The notes below the pieces were generated by a model that ran no database searches, was not told the DNA's origin, and was given only the letters and a program-made list of their open reading frames with translations. From positions 2,542,001 to 2,606,000 of the forward strand of contig NZ_CP047393.1 of NCBI RefSeq assembly GCF_009858175.1: DNA of 64,000 nucleotides. The letters are read 5' to 3'. A program made the position numbers and the translations under genes. Of this stretch, positions 25,061 through 34,809 are shown in pieces; the first letter of the stretch is position 1; the number at the start of each line of letters is the position of its first letter. Source of the DNA: Pontibacillus sp. HMF3514 (GTDB taxonomy: Bacteria; Bacillota; Bacilli; Bacillales; BH030062).

Positions 25061-26402
25061 ATACATCCCCCAATTCTTGAACGAAGTGATCAATTTCGTC
25101 CTTAGTACGCAGCTCTGTTACAGCGATAAGCATTGCGCCTTTCATGTTCTCATCAACCGTTTCAAGATCAAAACCACCGATAAATCCTTTCTCTTCTAAC
25201 TTCTCATTAATAGAAGTAACAGAGTCAGAGAACTGAACTACTAGCTCATTAAAGAATGGTCCATGATACTTCACAGGAATGTTTGCTTCTTGTAACTTCG
25301 CATATGCATAACGTGCCTTTTGCATGTTTTGATAAGCCATTTCTTTTAACCCTTGTTTCCCTAGAGCACTTAGCGCTACAGATGAAGCTAATGCATTAAG
25401 TGCCTGGTTTGAACAGATATTCGATGTCGCTTTATCACGGCGGATATGTTGTTCACGAGCTTGTAGCGTTAATACGAAACCACGACGGCCTTCTTCATCT
25501 TTTGTTTGACCTACAAGGCGACCTGGAACTTTACGCATTAACTTTTTCGTTGTTGCAAAATACCCACAATGTGGTCCACCAAATTGTGCTGGAATACCGA
25601 ATACTTGCGCATCTCCCACTACAATATCTGCACCAAATTCACCTGGAGGCGTTAAATAGCCTAATGAAAGTGGGTTACTAGATACGATGAACATCGTTTT
25701 CTTTTGCTGAGAAATGATGTCTTGCACTTCTGCAAGGGGCTCAATTTGTCCATAGAAGTTTGGATATTGAATAACCACACTCGCTGTATTCTCATCAATT
25801 TCACGCTTAACAGCTTCTAGGTCCGTTACGCCATCTTTTTCATCGATCTCTATTACCTCAAGGTTTGGACCTTTAGCATAGGAATGGATAACTTCACGCG
25901 ACTGAGGGTGTACAGTTTTCGAAACGATAATTTTTTTCTTTTTCGTCTGGCCTGCACTTAAATTCACCGCTTCAGCTAATGCTGTACCGCCGTCGTACAT
26001 GGAAGAGTTCGCAATATCCATGCCTGTTAATTCAGAGATCATTGTTTGGAATTCGAAAATCGCTTGTAGTTCCCCTTGAGAAATCTCAGGTTGATAAGGC
26101 GTATAAGCTGTGTAAAATTCAGAGCGTGAGATGACATGATCTACAATCGATGGAATGTAGTGATCATATACACCCGCTCCTAAAAAGGATGTGTAATCTT
26201 TTGTGTTAACGTTTCGATTGGCCAAGCGAGACATTTCTCGTACGAGTTCAGGTTCACTTAGCGCTTTTTTGATATTTAATTCCCCACGAAAACGCACTTT
26301 TTCAGGTATGTCTTGAAATAACTCTTCAGATGACTGAACCCCTATGGAATCAAGCATTGCCTTTTTATCCTGTTCAGTCATCGGTAAATAACGATAGGTC
26401 AT
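25053..26402 (-). CDS. gcvPA: Glycine dehydrogenase (decarboxylating) subunit 1
   Basis: 449 residues, the N-terminal half of the split P-protein found in Firmicutes. It has the PLP-transferase fold without the cofactor lysine; the glycine-rich [18 protein letters not shown] start and [25 protein letters not shown] block are conserved. It pairs with GcvPB, whose gene it overlaps by 8 bp. Confidence 0.95.
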   Translation of the reverse strand: MTYRYLPMTEQDKKAMLDSIGVQSSEELFQDIPEKVRFRGELNIKKALSEPELVREMSRLANRNVNTKDYTSFLGAGVYDHYIPSIVDHVISRSEFYTAYTPYQPEISQGELQAIFEFQTMISELTGMDIANSSMYDGGTALAEAVNLSAGQTKKKKIIVSKTVHPQSREVIHSYAKGPNLEVIEIDEKDGVTDLEAVKREIDENTASVVIQYPNFYGQIEPLAEVQDIISQQKKTMFIVSSNPLSLGYLTPPGEFGADIVVGDAQVFGIPAQFGGPHCGYFATTKKLMRKVPGRLVGQTKDEEGRRGFVLTLQAREQHIRRDKATSNICSNQALNALASSVALSALGKQGLKEMAYQNMQKARYAYAKLQEANIPVKYHGPFFNELVVQFSDSVTSINEKLEEKGFIGGFDLETVDENMKGAMLIAVTELRTKDEIDHFVQELGDVYA

Positions 26403-26431
26403 TGTATAGCTCCCCCTTTACCTCTCCATAA

Positions 26432-27532
26432 TTAACGCTTATAAAATGGTGTTGGAACAACTTTCGCACGTAAACGACGCTTACGTACTTGAACTTCTAC
26501 TTCTTGCCCTTCTTCTGTATATTTCACAGGAAGTAATGCAAGACCGATTCTCTTATCAAGAGTAGGTGATTGCGTACCTGTTGTTACAAAGCCTACTTCC
26601 TCTTCCCCAACATATACTGGATAGTCCGTACGAGGAATTCCTTTATCAATCATTTCAATTCCTACAAGCTTACGAGCAGGTCCTTCTTCTTTTTGTTTGG
26701 CTAACACTTCTTTACCGATAAAGTCCGCTTCTTTTTTCGCTTTAACAGCAAATCCCATGCCGGCTTCAACAGGTGTAATGTCTGGACTCAGTTCCTGGCC
26801 GTATAATGGTAAATTTGCTTCAAAACGTAGTGTGTCTCGAGCTCCAAGACCAATTGGCTGTACGCCTTCGCCTTTTCCTTCTTCTAAAATGGCTCTCCAA
26901 AGTGCACCACCGGAAGACTGATCAATATAAATTTCAAAGCCGTCCTCTCCTGTATATCCAGTACGAGAAACGATTGCTTTGTGCTCGATCCCTTTAAAGT
27001 CAACGTCTTGCTTGAAACGGAAGAACTTAATTTCTGATAGGTCTTCGTCTGTTAAACGTTGCAAAATTTCTTCGGCTTTCGGACCTTGCAAAGCTAATTG
27101 CACATAATGGTCAGAGTGGTTTTCCATGGTTGCATCTTCTGTAAGATGTTGCTTCAACCAATCAAAATCTTTTTGTGTATTTGCAGCATTCACTACAAGT
27201 AAATATTTTTGTTCATCAAGCTTATAGACTAATAAATCATCTACTGTTCCACCATTTTCATAACACATGATTGTATATTGAGCACGGTTAACAGTTAGTT
27301 TGGATACATCGTTTGTCAGCATCTTTTGTAAAAATGCTTCACTTTCAGGTCCCTCGACTAAAATCTCCCCCATATGAGAAACATCGAATAAACCTGCTTT
27401 TGTACGAGTTGCTTCATGTTCTTCTTTAATTGAAGAAAATTGTACAGGAAGGTCCCAACCACCAAAATCGATGGTTTTTGCACCCGATCTTTCATATTCC
27501 GGAAACAGTGGTGTTCGTTTTAATTCAGACAT
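26432..27532 (-). CDS. gcvT: Glycine cleavage system aminomethyltransferase (T-protein)
   Basis: 366 residues. It transfers the one-carbon unit from aminomethyl-lipoyl H-protein to tetrahydrofolate, releasing ammonia. The N-terminal [21 protein letters not shown] and the folate-binding [13 protein letters not shown] are characteristic. First gene of gcvT-gcvPA-gcvPB, behind the tandem glycine riboswitch. Ribosome binding site TAGGAGGTAG. Confidence 0.97.
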   Translation of the reverse strand: MSELKRTPLFPEYERSGAKTIDFGGWDLPVQFSSIKEEHEATRTKAGLFDVSHMGEILVEGPESEAFLQKMLTNDVSKLTVNRAQYTIMCYENGGTVDDLLVYKLDEQKYLLVVNAANTQKDFDWLKQHLTEDATMENHSDHYVQLALQGPKAEEILQRLTDEDLSEIKFFRFKQDVDFKGIEHKAIVSRTGYTGEDGFEIYIDQSSGGALWRAILEEGKGEGVQPIGLGARDTLRFEANLPLYGQELSPDITPVEAGMGFAVKAKKEADFIGKEVLAKQKEEGPARKLVGIEMIDKGIPRTDYPVYVGEEEVGFVTTGTQSPTLDKRIGLALLPVKYTEEGQEVEVQVRKRRLRAKVVPTPFYKR

Positions 27533-27592
27533 TACGCTACCTCCTATTTACTAATGATTCATCACTTTCTTAGCTAACCGTTTAAAAAAGGA

Positions 27593-27822
27593 CATTAAAA
27601 AAACAGAGAATCCACACCCTTTGTGTTATTCCCTGTCCATTCACCAGAAAGTTTCGCAGTTATGTAAGCGCATTCAAGTTTGTTAAACGACTGCTTGCTT
27701 CTTGGGTGGCCTAATGTGGTTAGGCACTCTCCAGAGGTGCGTCCTACAAGAGTCTTTTTGCCTGAGAGATTCACTAATGTTTGCTCCTTCGGCGCCACGA
27801 TTTCCGTAGTCTCTCCTCTTGT
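27593..27822 (-). ncRNA. Tandem glycine riboswitch with terminator
   Basis: On the minus strand aptamer 1 begins near GGAGAGACTACGG and contains GCCGAAGGAGCAA and TCTCAGGCAAAAAGAC. A second aptamer follows (GCCACCCAAGAAGCAAG, then ACTTTCTGGTGAATGGACAG). The terminator hairpin is 27603-27636 (arms ACAGAGAATCCACAC / TGTGTTATTCCCTGT, a few mismatches) with a T-run. Glycine binding would favour readthrough into gcvT. A TATAAT element lies at 27842-27847 on the minus strand with a weak -35. Confidence 0.93.
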
Positions 27823-27975
27823 AATCATCCGCGATTATGAAATTATAAAAATCGTGCATACTAGTCATAATAAGTATGATTTCGATTTCACAGCCATTAT
27901 ACCACATGGTTTCTTGACTGTGCAGATAACATTTTGAAATTTATTGCTTTTCTAATATCGGCTGAGGTGATTGTT

Positions 27976-29640
27976 GTGAACGAACAAATTCAATTAAATA
28001 CGACTTTTGAAGAGTCGCTAGAACAAGATCTCATTGCAGAGAATTCTTCCTATTGCTCTTGGGACTTATTCCAAATGGCATACGAGACTTCCAAACATGT
28101 AGCGAATCCTGAATTTCAAGGGCTACAATCACAAAAGTATTTACCACATGTTGACTTCCTTCCGCATCAAATGAAATGCGCTGAGCAAGTTGTAGAAAAA
28201 ATGAACGGTCGTGCCATTCTTGCGGATGAAGTTGGACTTGGTAAAACCATTGAAGCAGGTCTTATACTCAAGGAATATATGATTCGTGGTCTAGCGAAAA
28301 AGATTCTTATTCTTGCTCCTGCCTCTCTTGTAAACCAGTGGGTGGTTGAAATGAATACAAAATTTCACATTCCAGCTGTTGCGCAACGAAAGACACACGT
28401 GTGGGGACAAGACGTTGTTGTGTCTTCTATTGATACAGCGAAGCGCGCACCACACCGCGATATTATTTTGGATACAGATTATGATTTCATTATTATTGAT
28501 GAGGCTCACAAACTAAAAAACCATAAGACAAAAAACTATGAATTTGTCCGTTCTCTTAAAAAGAAATATTGTTTACTATTAACGGCTACACCTGTTCAAA
28601 ATCATCTTGTTGATATTTTCAACCTGGTATCGATCTTAAAACCTGGTCACCTAGGTAACTATGATGATTTCACAAAACGATTTGGCCGAAATCGTAACCA
28701 GCTTTCCAATGATGAACATTTGAAAGAGCTCGTTAAGAAAGTCATGGTCCGTAACAGCCGAGGTGAGACCGGAATTGAATGGACAAAGCGAAATGTGGAG
28801 ACGGTTCATATTGACTTTTCTGAAGAAGAACAAAATACCTATAAATACTTATCAGAAGTAACAAGTGGGGGTATGGCCTTCACAAATATAACGCTTTTAC
28901 GAGAACTGTGTTCCAGTCGAGAAGCATGCTTTTTATCCCTTCAAAACATGCTTAAAAATGAAGAGATTCACCCTTCTCGTGCGGAGCAACTACAGGAAGT
29001 GATCTCCATGATTGAGCAAATGCCGCATCATGCTAAAGCTCAAAAAGTTATAGATTTAATTGGAGATTCCAAAGAAAAGTTTATTATTTTTACAGAATAT
29101 CGTGCTACGCAATACTACTTACAATGGTATCTGCAACAACATGGAATTTCTTCCGTTCCATTCCGAGGTGGCTTTAAACGTAGCAAGAAGGATTGGATGA
29201 AGCAACTTTTCCAAAACCATGCTCAGGTACTCATTGCGACAGAAGCAGGTGGCGAAGGAATCAACCTTCAATTCTGTAACAATATGATTAACTATGATCT
29301 TCCTTGGAACCCAATGAGACTCGAGCAACGTATCGGTCGTGTACACCGCTTCGGTCAAAAAGAGGACGTCAATATATACAATTTTGCCATTCGAGATACG
29401 ATTGAAGAGCATGTTCTCTCTTTACTATATGAAAAAATACAGCTATTCCAACGTGTGGTTGGAAACCTGGATGCTATTTTGCAAAAGCTTGAGATCGATA
29501 ACCTGGAAAATGAAATTCAGGATATTGTCTCTCAATCCGCTTCAGAGGGCGAAATGAAAATTAAATTAGACAACTTATCGTCTGTTATTTCATACGCTCA
29601 AGAACAGGAGGATCAACATGGAACAAGCGGCGCTTCATAA
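27976..29640 (+). CDS. yqhH: SNF2-family DEAD-like helicase YqhH
   Basis: 554 residues. Swi2/Snf2 ATPase with motif I ADEVGLGKTIEAG, motif II IIDEAHKLKNHKT, motif III LLLTATPVQN and motif VI HRFGQKEDVNIYNF. It lacks obvious extra DNA-binding domains; such proteins translocate on double-stranded nucleic acid and may act on RNA polymerase or DNA complexes, but the role of YqhH is unsettled. Start at GTG 27976, six bases after GAGGTG; upstream codons to 27934 lack a ribosome binding site. Overlaps yqhG by 23 bp. Confidence 0.88.
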   Translation: MNEQIQLNTTFEESLEQDLIAENSSYCSWDLFQMAYETSKHVANPEFQGLQSQKYLPHVDFLPHQMKCAEQVVEKMNGRAILADEVGLGKTIEAGLILKEYMIRGLAKKILILAPASLVNQWVVEMNTKFHIPAVAQRKTHVWGQDVVVSSIDTAKRAPHRDIILDTDYDFIIIDEAHKLKNHKTKNYEFVRSLKKKYCLLLTATPVQNHLVDIFNLVSILKPGHLGNYDDFTKRFGRNRNQLSNDEHLKELVKKVMVRNSRGETGIEWTKRNVETVHIDFSEEEQNTYKYLSEVTSGGMAFTNITLLRELCSSREACFLSLQNMLKNEEIHPSRAEQLQEVISMIEQMPHHAKAQKVIDLIGDSKEKFIIFTEYRATQYYLQWYLQQHGISSVPFRGGFKRSKKDWMKQLFQNHAQVLIATEAGGEGINLQFCNNMINYDLPWNPMRLEQRIGRVHRFGQKEDVNIYNFAIRDTIEEHVLSLLYEKIQLFQRVVGNLDAILQKLEIDNLENEIQDIVSQSASEGEMKIKLDNLSSVISYAQEQEDQHGTSGAS

Positions 29641-30466
29641 TTTTTTACACCGTTATTTTACAGCGAATGATTGTGATATTGTGGAGGATCAAGATGGAGT
29701 CATGACGGTCCAACTGACTGATGAAGTCGATGAAATGCTCATGAACCGCCCGTTTTACTGGCATTATGTTAAACGGATGGGCGGTCAAGGCATGCCTATG
29801 AAAGTCACCTTCATTACAAATCCTGAAAAACAAGAAGAAAAAGGAGAATGGATCCATTTTGGTTCTCCACGTTTGCATAAAATGTTTCAAACGTTAAGGG
29901 AAAAAGGCAGGATTACGAGGCAGTATGAACAAGTAACACCTTCTCAAGGGCAAACATCACTTGTTCCCTGGCTCATGATTAATGCTTCTGTTCAATACAA
30001 AGGTACTCAACGGAAGGATGAAGTTCTTTCAATTGGTTTGAATTTAATGAACGGGGGCATGATCCCTGGAATGATGGAAAAGATAGATCCTAATAAAATC
30101 GGACCCATCATTAATGATTATTGCTTCACCTTAACTCCTATGATTCGTATGCCAAGCGCTATAAAACGTGTGGAGCAATACATCAACACATATATTGACA
30201 GTCAGGACCACAGTTGGAGTGTGGATGCCCTTCAACAATTAGAAAGTGAGAAAGAGTTGCTCTCGTACTTTTTCCGTCATGATTTAGAGAATGAGGTTGA
30301 GCAGGAAGAAGATGCGGAAGCAAAAGAAGATGCTGAAAAGCGTTATCAGGATGAGCTAAATAAGTTGGAGGAACGATTTCAGCCTAGTATTTCTGTGGAA
30401 TTAATCAATGCTGGGGTATTGTATTTTTCGCAGGAGTCCTCGATGCGTTTTATAAAAGGGAAGTAG
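29618..30466 (+). CDS. yqhG: YqhG family protein
   Basis: 282 residues, soluble, with an acidic Glu-rich stretch near 228-245. It corresponds to YqhG, always paired with yqhH, and has no known catalytic motif. The 23-bp overlap with yqhH and the ribosome binding site AGGAGGATC inside yqhH suggest coupled translation and a shared function. Confidence 0.82.
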   Translation: MEQAALHNFLHRYFTANDCDIVEDQDGVMTVQLTDEVDEMLMNRPFYWHYVKRMGGQGMPMKVTFITNPEKQEEKGEWIHFGSPRLHKMFQTLREKGRITRQYEQVTPSQGQTSLVPWLMINASVQYKGTQRKDEVLSIGLNLMNGGMIPGMMEKIDPNKIGPIINDYCFTLTPMIRMPSAIKRVEQYINTYIDSQDHSWSVDALQQLESEKELLSYFFRHDLENEVEQEEDAEAKEDAEKRYQDELNKLEERFQPSISVELINAGVLYFSQESSMRFIKGK

Positions 30467-30472
30467 TCTTTG

Positions 30473-30500
30473 ACGTCCAGAGAGAGCTCTGGACGTTTTT
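30473..30500 (+). terminator. Terminator of yqhH-yqhG
   Basis: Stem ACGTCCAGAG / CTCTGGACGT with an AGAG loop, followed by TTTTT. Confidence 0.88.
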
Positions 30501-30581
30501 AGTCATATCGTTGTGCGTCATTCTTCGCTCATTAGCGTCACTCCAGACAAGGCATCATTCAAAGATTACCGACAACAAAAA

Positions 30582-30613
30582 AAAGAGCTAAACCACATAA
30601 GATTTAGCTCTTT
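30582..30613 (-). terminator. Terminator of aroK-yqzE
   Basis: Stem AAAGAGCTAAA / TTTAGCTCTTT, perfect, followed on the minus strand by TTTTTTG; it lies 19 bp after the yqzE stop. Confidence 0.85.
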
Positions 30614-30632
30614 CACTAGCATCACTTCAAGA

Positions 30633-30824
30633 TCAACTACTTTTGTTTTTGTTTCGCTTAAAGAAAAATTTCAAGGCAAATGGAAGTACACCAAACATCT
30701 GATTAGAAATTGGAGTCTTTTGGTGTTTCTTCTCTTCTTTACGTTTTTTCTTTTCTTCTTGTGGCAAATCCATATATCGGACGATTTCTTGTGTCATGAA
30801 CTTCACATAATCATTTCCAGACAT
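30633..30824 (-). CDS. yqzE: YqzE family protein
   Basis: 63 residues. MSGNDYVKFMTQEIVRYMDL and the later FGVLPFALKFFF match the YqzE family; the middle is Lys/Glu-rich. In B. subtilis yqzE follows comGG in the comG operon and its function is unknown. Here it stands 1.2 kb from comGA on the opposite strand, downstream of aroK. Ribosome binding site AGAGGTGA. Confidence 0.85.
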   Translation of the reverse strand: MSGNDYVKFMTQEIVRYMDLPQEEKKKRKEEKKHQKTPISNQMFGVLPFALKFFFKRNKNKSS

Positions 30825-30876
30825 TTTGTTTCACCTCTGGTTATGTGTTTATTCATATTATAACCAGTATTTACGA

Positions 30877-31380
30877 TTATATAAGCGAATTAATTTCAGC
30901 AACCACGTCATCGATTGATTTTTGGTCTGTGTTCACAAGATAATCAGCCCATTCCTTATAAACGGGGAGTCTCTTCTCTAATAAGCTTCTACGCTCAGCC
31001 TCAGGTTTGCTCCACAATGGGCGACTTTCATCTTCTTGAAGTCGTGCTGAAATCTCTTCAAAAGAAGCATGTAAATAAATAACTGGTCCATGTTCTTTTA
31101 AAACAGAAAGATTTTCCTCACGTTCAACAATGCCTCCACCTGTAGAAATGACAGTACTATCACGAGAAGAAAGCTCACGTAACACTTCTGTTTCGCGCAT
31201 ACGAAAACCTTCCTCACCTTCCTTTTTGAATATGTTGGGGATTGAGTCTCCTGCATCTTCTTCGATTTTTTGATCCAGGTCTATGTATGTTCGGTGGGTT
31301 TGTTCAGCAAGCAGTTTACCTACACTCGATTTCCCACTTCCCATAAATCCAATTAATACAATATTGTTCATGTGTTGCAT
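30877..31380 (-). CDS. aroK: Shikimate kinase
   Basis: 167 residues. It phosphorylates shikimate at the 3-hydroxyl using ATP. The P-loop GFMGSGKSS (11-19), the shikimate-binding DLD of YIDLDQKIEE and the STGGGIV loop are present, as is the lid arginine region SRPLW. An in-frame ATG three codons later is an alternative start. Probably transcribed with yqzE, 52 bp downstream. Confidence 0.94.
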   Translation of the reverse strand: MQHMNNIVLIGFMGSGKSSVGKLLAEQTHRTYIDLDQKIEEDAGDSIPNIFKKEGEEGFRMRETEVLRELSSRDSTVISTGGGIVEREENLSVLKEHGPVIYLHASFEEISARLQEDESRPLWSKPEAERRSLLEKRLPVYKEWADYLVNTDQKSIDDVVAEINSLI

Positions 31381-31437
31381 CAGTCCTTTTGGTGTTTGAA
31401 CGATATTTTAAGCATTGAAAAACCTTTCGTCAAACAT

Positions 31438-31782
31438 TTATAAAATATCCACCGCGATAATATTATTGAGCATAATAAATTTGCTGTCTTTGGTATCTTG
31501 ATCTATTCCATTTAATTTCATTTGATTTCGATCAATACTAATGATTTTAACTTTTGAATAACTAAAACCAAACTCATTATGATATTTCACCTTAACTGTA
31601 AGATCATCTTTGATAGCCATCTGCAGCTTAAAGTCAATTTCTACAGCCTGGTCCTCTTCAAGTACTCCTTTCTCCACACGTTCATCTTCTTTCCACATTT
31701 CCTTAAGGATTTGAACGTGTTCAGGTAACATTAATGAAGTCCATTTGATGTTACCGCGGTCTCTCCTTTTGTTATCACTCAT
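31438..31782 (-). CDS. YolD-like family protein, LexA-regulated
   Basis: 114 residues. MSDNKRRDRGNIKWTSLMLPEHVQIL and the later KVKYHNEFGFSYSKVKIISID match the YolD-like family. These small proteins usually accompany Y-family DNA polymerases (UvrX/DinB type) and are SOS-induced; no polymerase gene is adjacent here. Start at ATG 31782, eight bases after GGAGGG. A LexA box lies 23 bp upstream, over the transcription start. Confidence 0.82.
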   Translation of the reverse strand: MSDNKRRDRGNIKWTSLMLPEHVQILKEMWKEDERVEKGVLEEDQAVEIDFKLQMAIKDDLTVKVKYHNEFGFSYSKVKIISIDRNQMKLNGIDQDTKDSKFIMLNNIIAVDIL

Positions 31783-31804
31783 AACTATATCCCTCCAGAA
31801 AACA

Positions 31805-31818
31805 CGAACACTTGTTCT
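31805..31818 (-). promoter_or_regulatory. LexA (SOS) box of the yolD-like gene
   Basis: CGAACACTTGTTCT differs at one position from the Bacillus LexA consensus CGAAC-N4-GTTCG. It sits directly downstream of a minus-strand TATAAT (31820-31825), the -10 of a TTTATC-N17-TATAAT promoter, so a bound repressor would block transcription. Confidence 0.85.
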
Positions 31819-32010
31819 AATTATATACAAAATACACGGAAAGATAAATACTGTTTTTCATTTTCTGCATGATTTGTTCCAGCATTTTTTGTGTATTAGT
31901 AAAGAACAAGCTCCAAACCGTGGAATATAATTTTTTTGGGGTAGAGAAGGAATTATAAAAACTCTGTCGAAATATAAGACTTAGAAACGAATTAGGAGGT
32001 GACTTATGTC

Positions 32011-33021
32011 TTGAACCAGGCCCAGCAACATGCTGAACATATTTTAGAGAATGCCATTATCTCCGAAGCTTCTGACATCCATTTTTGCCCCTATGGCGAC
32101 AATGTCTATATTTACTTTCGTGTAAATGGCAAACGACAATCTGACTCCATTATTTCCTCAACAGATTATGCCCCTCTTTTATCCTACTTTAAATTCACTT
32201 CAGGAATGGATATAGGTGAAATATTAAAACCACAAAACGGTATTTCACATTATCACTCAAATAAGACTCACTGCGCTCTTCGACTTTCAACACTCCCTGT
32301 CAATTCCACAGAAAGTTTAGCTATTCGCATCTTACCTCAAGAACGCATACCACAATTAAATCAATTATTTATGTTTCCTTATCAACTTCATCGGATGAAA
32401 AAATGGGTCACACACCAATCCGGAATTATTGTCTTTACCGGTCCGACGGGTAGCGGCAAAACCACTACGCTATACGCTTTGTTATCCTCTCTCCTCCAAG
32501 AAAGATCTTATCAAACCATTACATTAGAAGACCCCATCGAACAGGAACTCCAAGATATTTTACAGGTTCAAGTAAATGAAAAAGCTGGTATTGATTATAA
32601 TGCAGGGTTAAAAGCAGCTTTACGACATGACCCCGACATCATCATGGTAGGTGAAATTCGTGATAAAAAGACAGCTGAATTCGCATTTCATGCCGCACAT
32701 ACAGGACATTTAGTACTCACAACGCTTCACGCAAAAAATGCATATGGCACGATTTATCGTTTATTAGAAATGGGGATTTCTAGAACTGATCTGGAGCAAA
32801 CGTTAATCTCCATAGCCTCTCAACAATTATTACCAATTTCCAATCCTCATGATCAACATAGAACTCCTCATCGTGCAGCCATTCTTGAACTATTAGAAGG
32901 AAATTTGCTTCAAAATGCCATAAATGGAAATCCTCCACAAAATTCTAATCAGTATCGCTCATTTTCTCATTTAAGGAGGAAAGCTTATGCGCTTGGCTAT
33001 ATCCCTCAAGAATCACTATAG
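32011..33021 (+). CDS. comGA: Competence pseudopilus assembly ATPase ComGA
   Basis: 336 residues from the TTG at 32011. GspE/PilB-type ATPase that powers the DNA-uptake pseudopilus. The Walker A is FTGPTGSGKTTTLY (about 142-155), followed by the Asp box LEDPIE, the Walker B DPDIIMVGEIRD and the His box TGHLVLTTLHA. The ribosome binding site AGGAGG (31994-31999) is best placed for an ATG at 32006 that opens only ATG-TCT-TGA; the comGA TTG overlaps that TGA. First gene of comGA-GG. I see no convincing pair of ComK boxes. Confidence 0.9.
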   Translation: MNQAQQHAEHILENAIISEASDIHFCPYGDNVYIYFRVNGKRQSDSIISSTDYAPLLSYFKFTSGMDIGEILKPQNGISHYHSNKTHCALRLSTLPVNSTESLAIRILPQERIPQLNQLFMFPYQLHRMKKWVTHQSGIIVFTGPTGSGKTTTLYALLSSLLQERSYQTITLEDPIEQELQDILQVQVNEKAGIDYNAGLKAALRHDPDIIMVGEIRDKKTAEFAFHAAHTGHLVLTTLHAKNAYGTIYRLLEMGISRTDLEQTLISIASQQLLPISNPHDQHRTPHRAAILELLEGNLLQNAINGNPPQNSNQYRSFSHLRRKAYALGYIPQESL

Positions 33022-34048
33022 AGGTTCTCGTATCAAGAGACCCCCTCCCAATCAACAAATTCAGTTTTTAAATCGCTTGTCCAACCTTCTTAACAGAGGT
33101 TACTCTCTAATGAGTGCACTAAGTATTTTGCAATTCGATCCCGCCCTAAAAAAGTTAATTGAACATATTCATCCATATTTACTCTCTGGCACCTCATTAC
33201 ATGAAGCACTTGAAAAATTGGGCTTTTCGAAATATGTAGTCTCTTATCTTTATTTCTCTAGAGAATATGGAAATTTACAGAGAGCCCTTTCCCAAAGCGC
33301 AATAATCTTGGAACAACAACTGGAGTTTAAGAAGAAATTCCAAAAGGTAATCCGCTACCCGGTGATTCTTTTTATATTGTTTTTCGGCTTACTTCTGTTT
33401 GTTAAGATTTTTCTGCTCCCTACATTCCTTCAACTCTACGCTTCAATGAATGTCCAATCCACAACAATTCTTACTACATTAAAATGGCTCGATCGATCTT
33501 TGTATTTTAATTTTGCTTTTTCTATGTTAACTATCCTTTTCTTTGCTGTGATCTTCATAACTCAAAAGAGGGCTTCAGTTCAGAAAGTCCTCTCTATTTA
33601 CCGACGAATCCCCGGTTGGAGAACCTATCTTAAGACTCAAACATCCTATCTGTTTTCCTACCACTTCAGCTCCCTACTAAAGTCTGGAATGTCCATTAAA
33701 CAATGCTTATCCATTATGCGAGACCAAACGCATTTCCCCGTTTTATCCTACCATGCCTCATGTATGTTCAAGGATTTAGAAAAAGGAAGTAGTTTAGCCC
33801 ATTCAGTACAAAAGCAACTCTTTCTCCATGAAGACATGGCCCAACTCATTAATCGAAATCAAAACGACGGTCGCCTTGATCAAGACCTAGAGATTTATGC
33901 AGAATGGATCATTGATGAATTGCAACAGACGCTGTTAAAAGTACTCGCGCTCATTCAGCCACTCATGTTTATTCTTTTAGCGGTTTTCATTATGATGATC
34001 TACTCTTCCATTATGCTCCCATTACTTGAATGGATGAGACAAATTTAA
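32987..34048 (+). CDS. comGB: Competence pseudopilus membrane protein ComGB
   Basis: 353 residues, GspF/PilC family, with three membrane helices (about 120-143, 170-190 and 325-350) and two homologous cytoplasmic domains. It is the inner-membrane platform for pseudopilus assembly. Its start overlaps comGA by 35 bp and has a good ribosome binding site (AAGGAGG). Confidence 0.9.
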   Translation: MRLAISLKNHYRGSRIKRPPPNQQIQFLNRLSNLLNRGYSLMSALSILQFDPALKKLIEHIHPYLLSGTSLHEALEKLGFSKYVVSYLYFSREYGNLQRALSQSAIILEQQLEFKKKFQKVIRYPVILFILFFGLLLFVKIFLLPTFLQLYASMNVQSTTILTTLKWLDRSLYFNFAFSMLTILFFAVIFITQKRASVQKVLSIYRRIPGWRTYLKTQTSYLFSYHFSSLLKSGMSIKQCLSIMRDQTHFPVLSYHASCMFKDLEKGSSLAHSVQKQLFLHEDMAQLINRNQNDGRLDQDLEIYAEWIIDELQQTLLKVLALIQPLMFILLAVFIMMIYSSIMLPLLEWMRQI

Positions 34049-34067
34049 CTGAAAGGAAGTTTTTATT

Positions 34068-34376
34068 ATGAAAAATGAAAAAGGGTTTACTCTTGTGGAG
34101 ATGCTCATAGTTTTAATGATTATCTCAACCCTTCTCTTAATTACGATCCCTAACATTGCATCGAACAATAACTTGGTTCAAGAAAAAGGGTGTGATGCTC
34201 TTATCAAGCTTGCGGAAACGCAGGCACAAGCATATCGAATCGAGAATGAATCTTTGCCAACAGATCTACAAACCCTTGTTGATGACAACTTTTTAGAACA
34301 AAGTACATGCCCGGGAGGAGATCAACTTGAAATCTTACAGGATGGAACCGTACAGAAAGTGGTGGTTTCTCCATAA
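34068..34376 (+). CDS. comGC: Major competence pseudopilin ComGC
   Basis: 102 residues. A type IV prepilin leader MKNEKG is cut before F7, and mature Glu5 is E11 in FTLVEMLIVLMII. C42 and C81 correspond to the disulfide pair of B. subtilis ComGC. It polymerises into the pseudopilus after processing by ComC. 19 bp after comGB. Confidence 0.92.
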   Translation: MKNEKGFTLVEMLIVLMIISTLLLITIPNIASNNNLVQEKGCDALIKLAETQAQAYRIENESLPTDLQTLVDDNFLEQSTCPGGDQLEILQDGTVQKVVVSP

Positions 34377-34809
34377 TTCAAATGGTTTCACACTCGTAGA
34401 GATGCTCGCTGTATTATTTATTTGGTCTCTCTTTATTGGAATTATGATTACGTTAAGCCCTTCCCTATTTCAGAAACAACACGAAGATGCTTTTATGGAA
34501 CAATTTCGAGCAGATGTGCTTTGGATTCAACAACAAACCATGACTACCAGAACCCATTACTCCATAATATTTATGCCTGAAGGGAAAACTTATCGTATTT
34601 TAAAAAATCGTTTCTATATCGTTGAGACTCGTGAACTCCCTGATGATTGGGAAGTCAGTTTTTCCTACTCCTCGTTAGATAGACATATTCGTTTTGATGT
34701 ATCAGGGTCCATCTTAGAATCTGGGAGTATTCAATTTTCAACTCCCACAAAAGAACTGAGAGTTGTATTTCCATTTGGAAAGGCGAGGTATTATGTGCTG
34801 GAACAATAA
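34327..34809 (+). CDS. comGD: Competence minor pseudopilin ComGD
   Basis: 160 residues from a TTG (34327) that stands eight bases after GGAGG. The leader is long (about 20 residues) before NG/FTLVEMLAVLF, with Glu5 intact. An internal ATG at 34342 would give a shorter leader but lacks a spaced ribosome binding site. It overlaps comGC by 50 bp. Confidence 0.85.
   Translation: MKSYRMEPYRKWWFLHNSNGFTLVEMLAVLFIWSLFIGIMITLSPSLFQKQHEDAFMEQFRADVLWIQQQTMTTRTHYSIIFMPEGKTYRILKNRFYIVETRELPDDWEVSFSYSSLDRHIRFDVSGSILESGSIQFSTPTKELRVVFPFGKARYYVLEQ

Noticed and set aside
31831-31998. ComK box upstream of comGA.
   Set aside because: One AT-box-like match (AAAT-N5-TTTT) was seen, but no second box at an accepted spacing.
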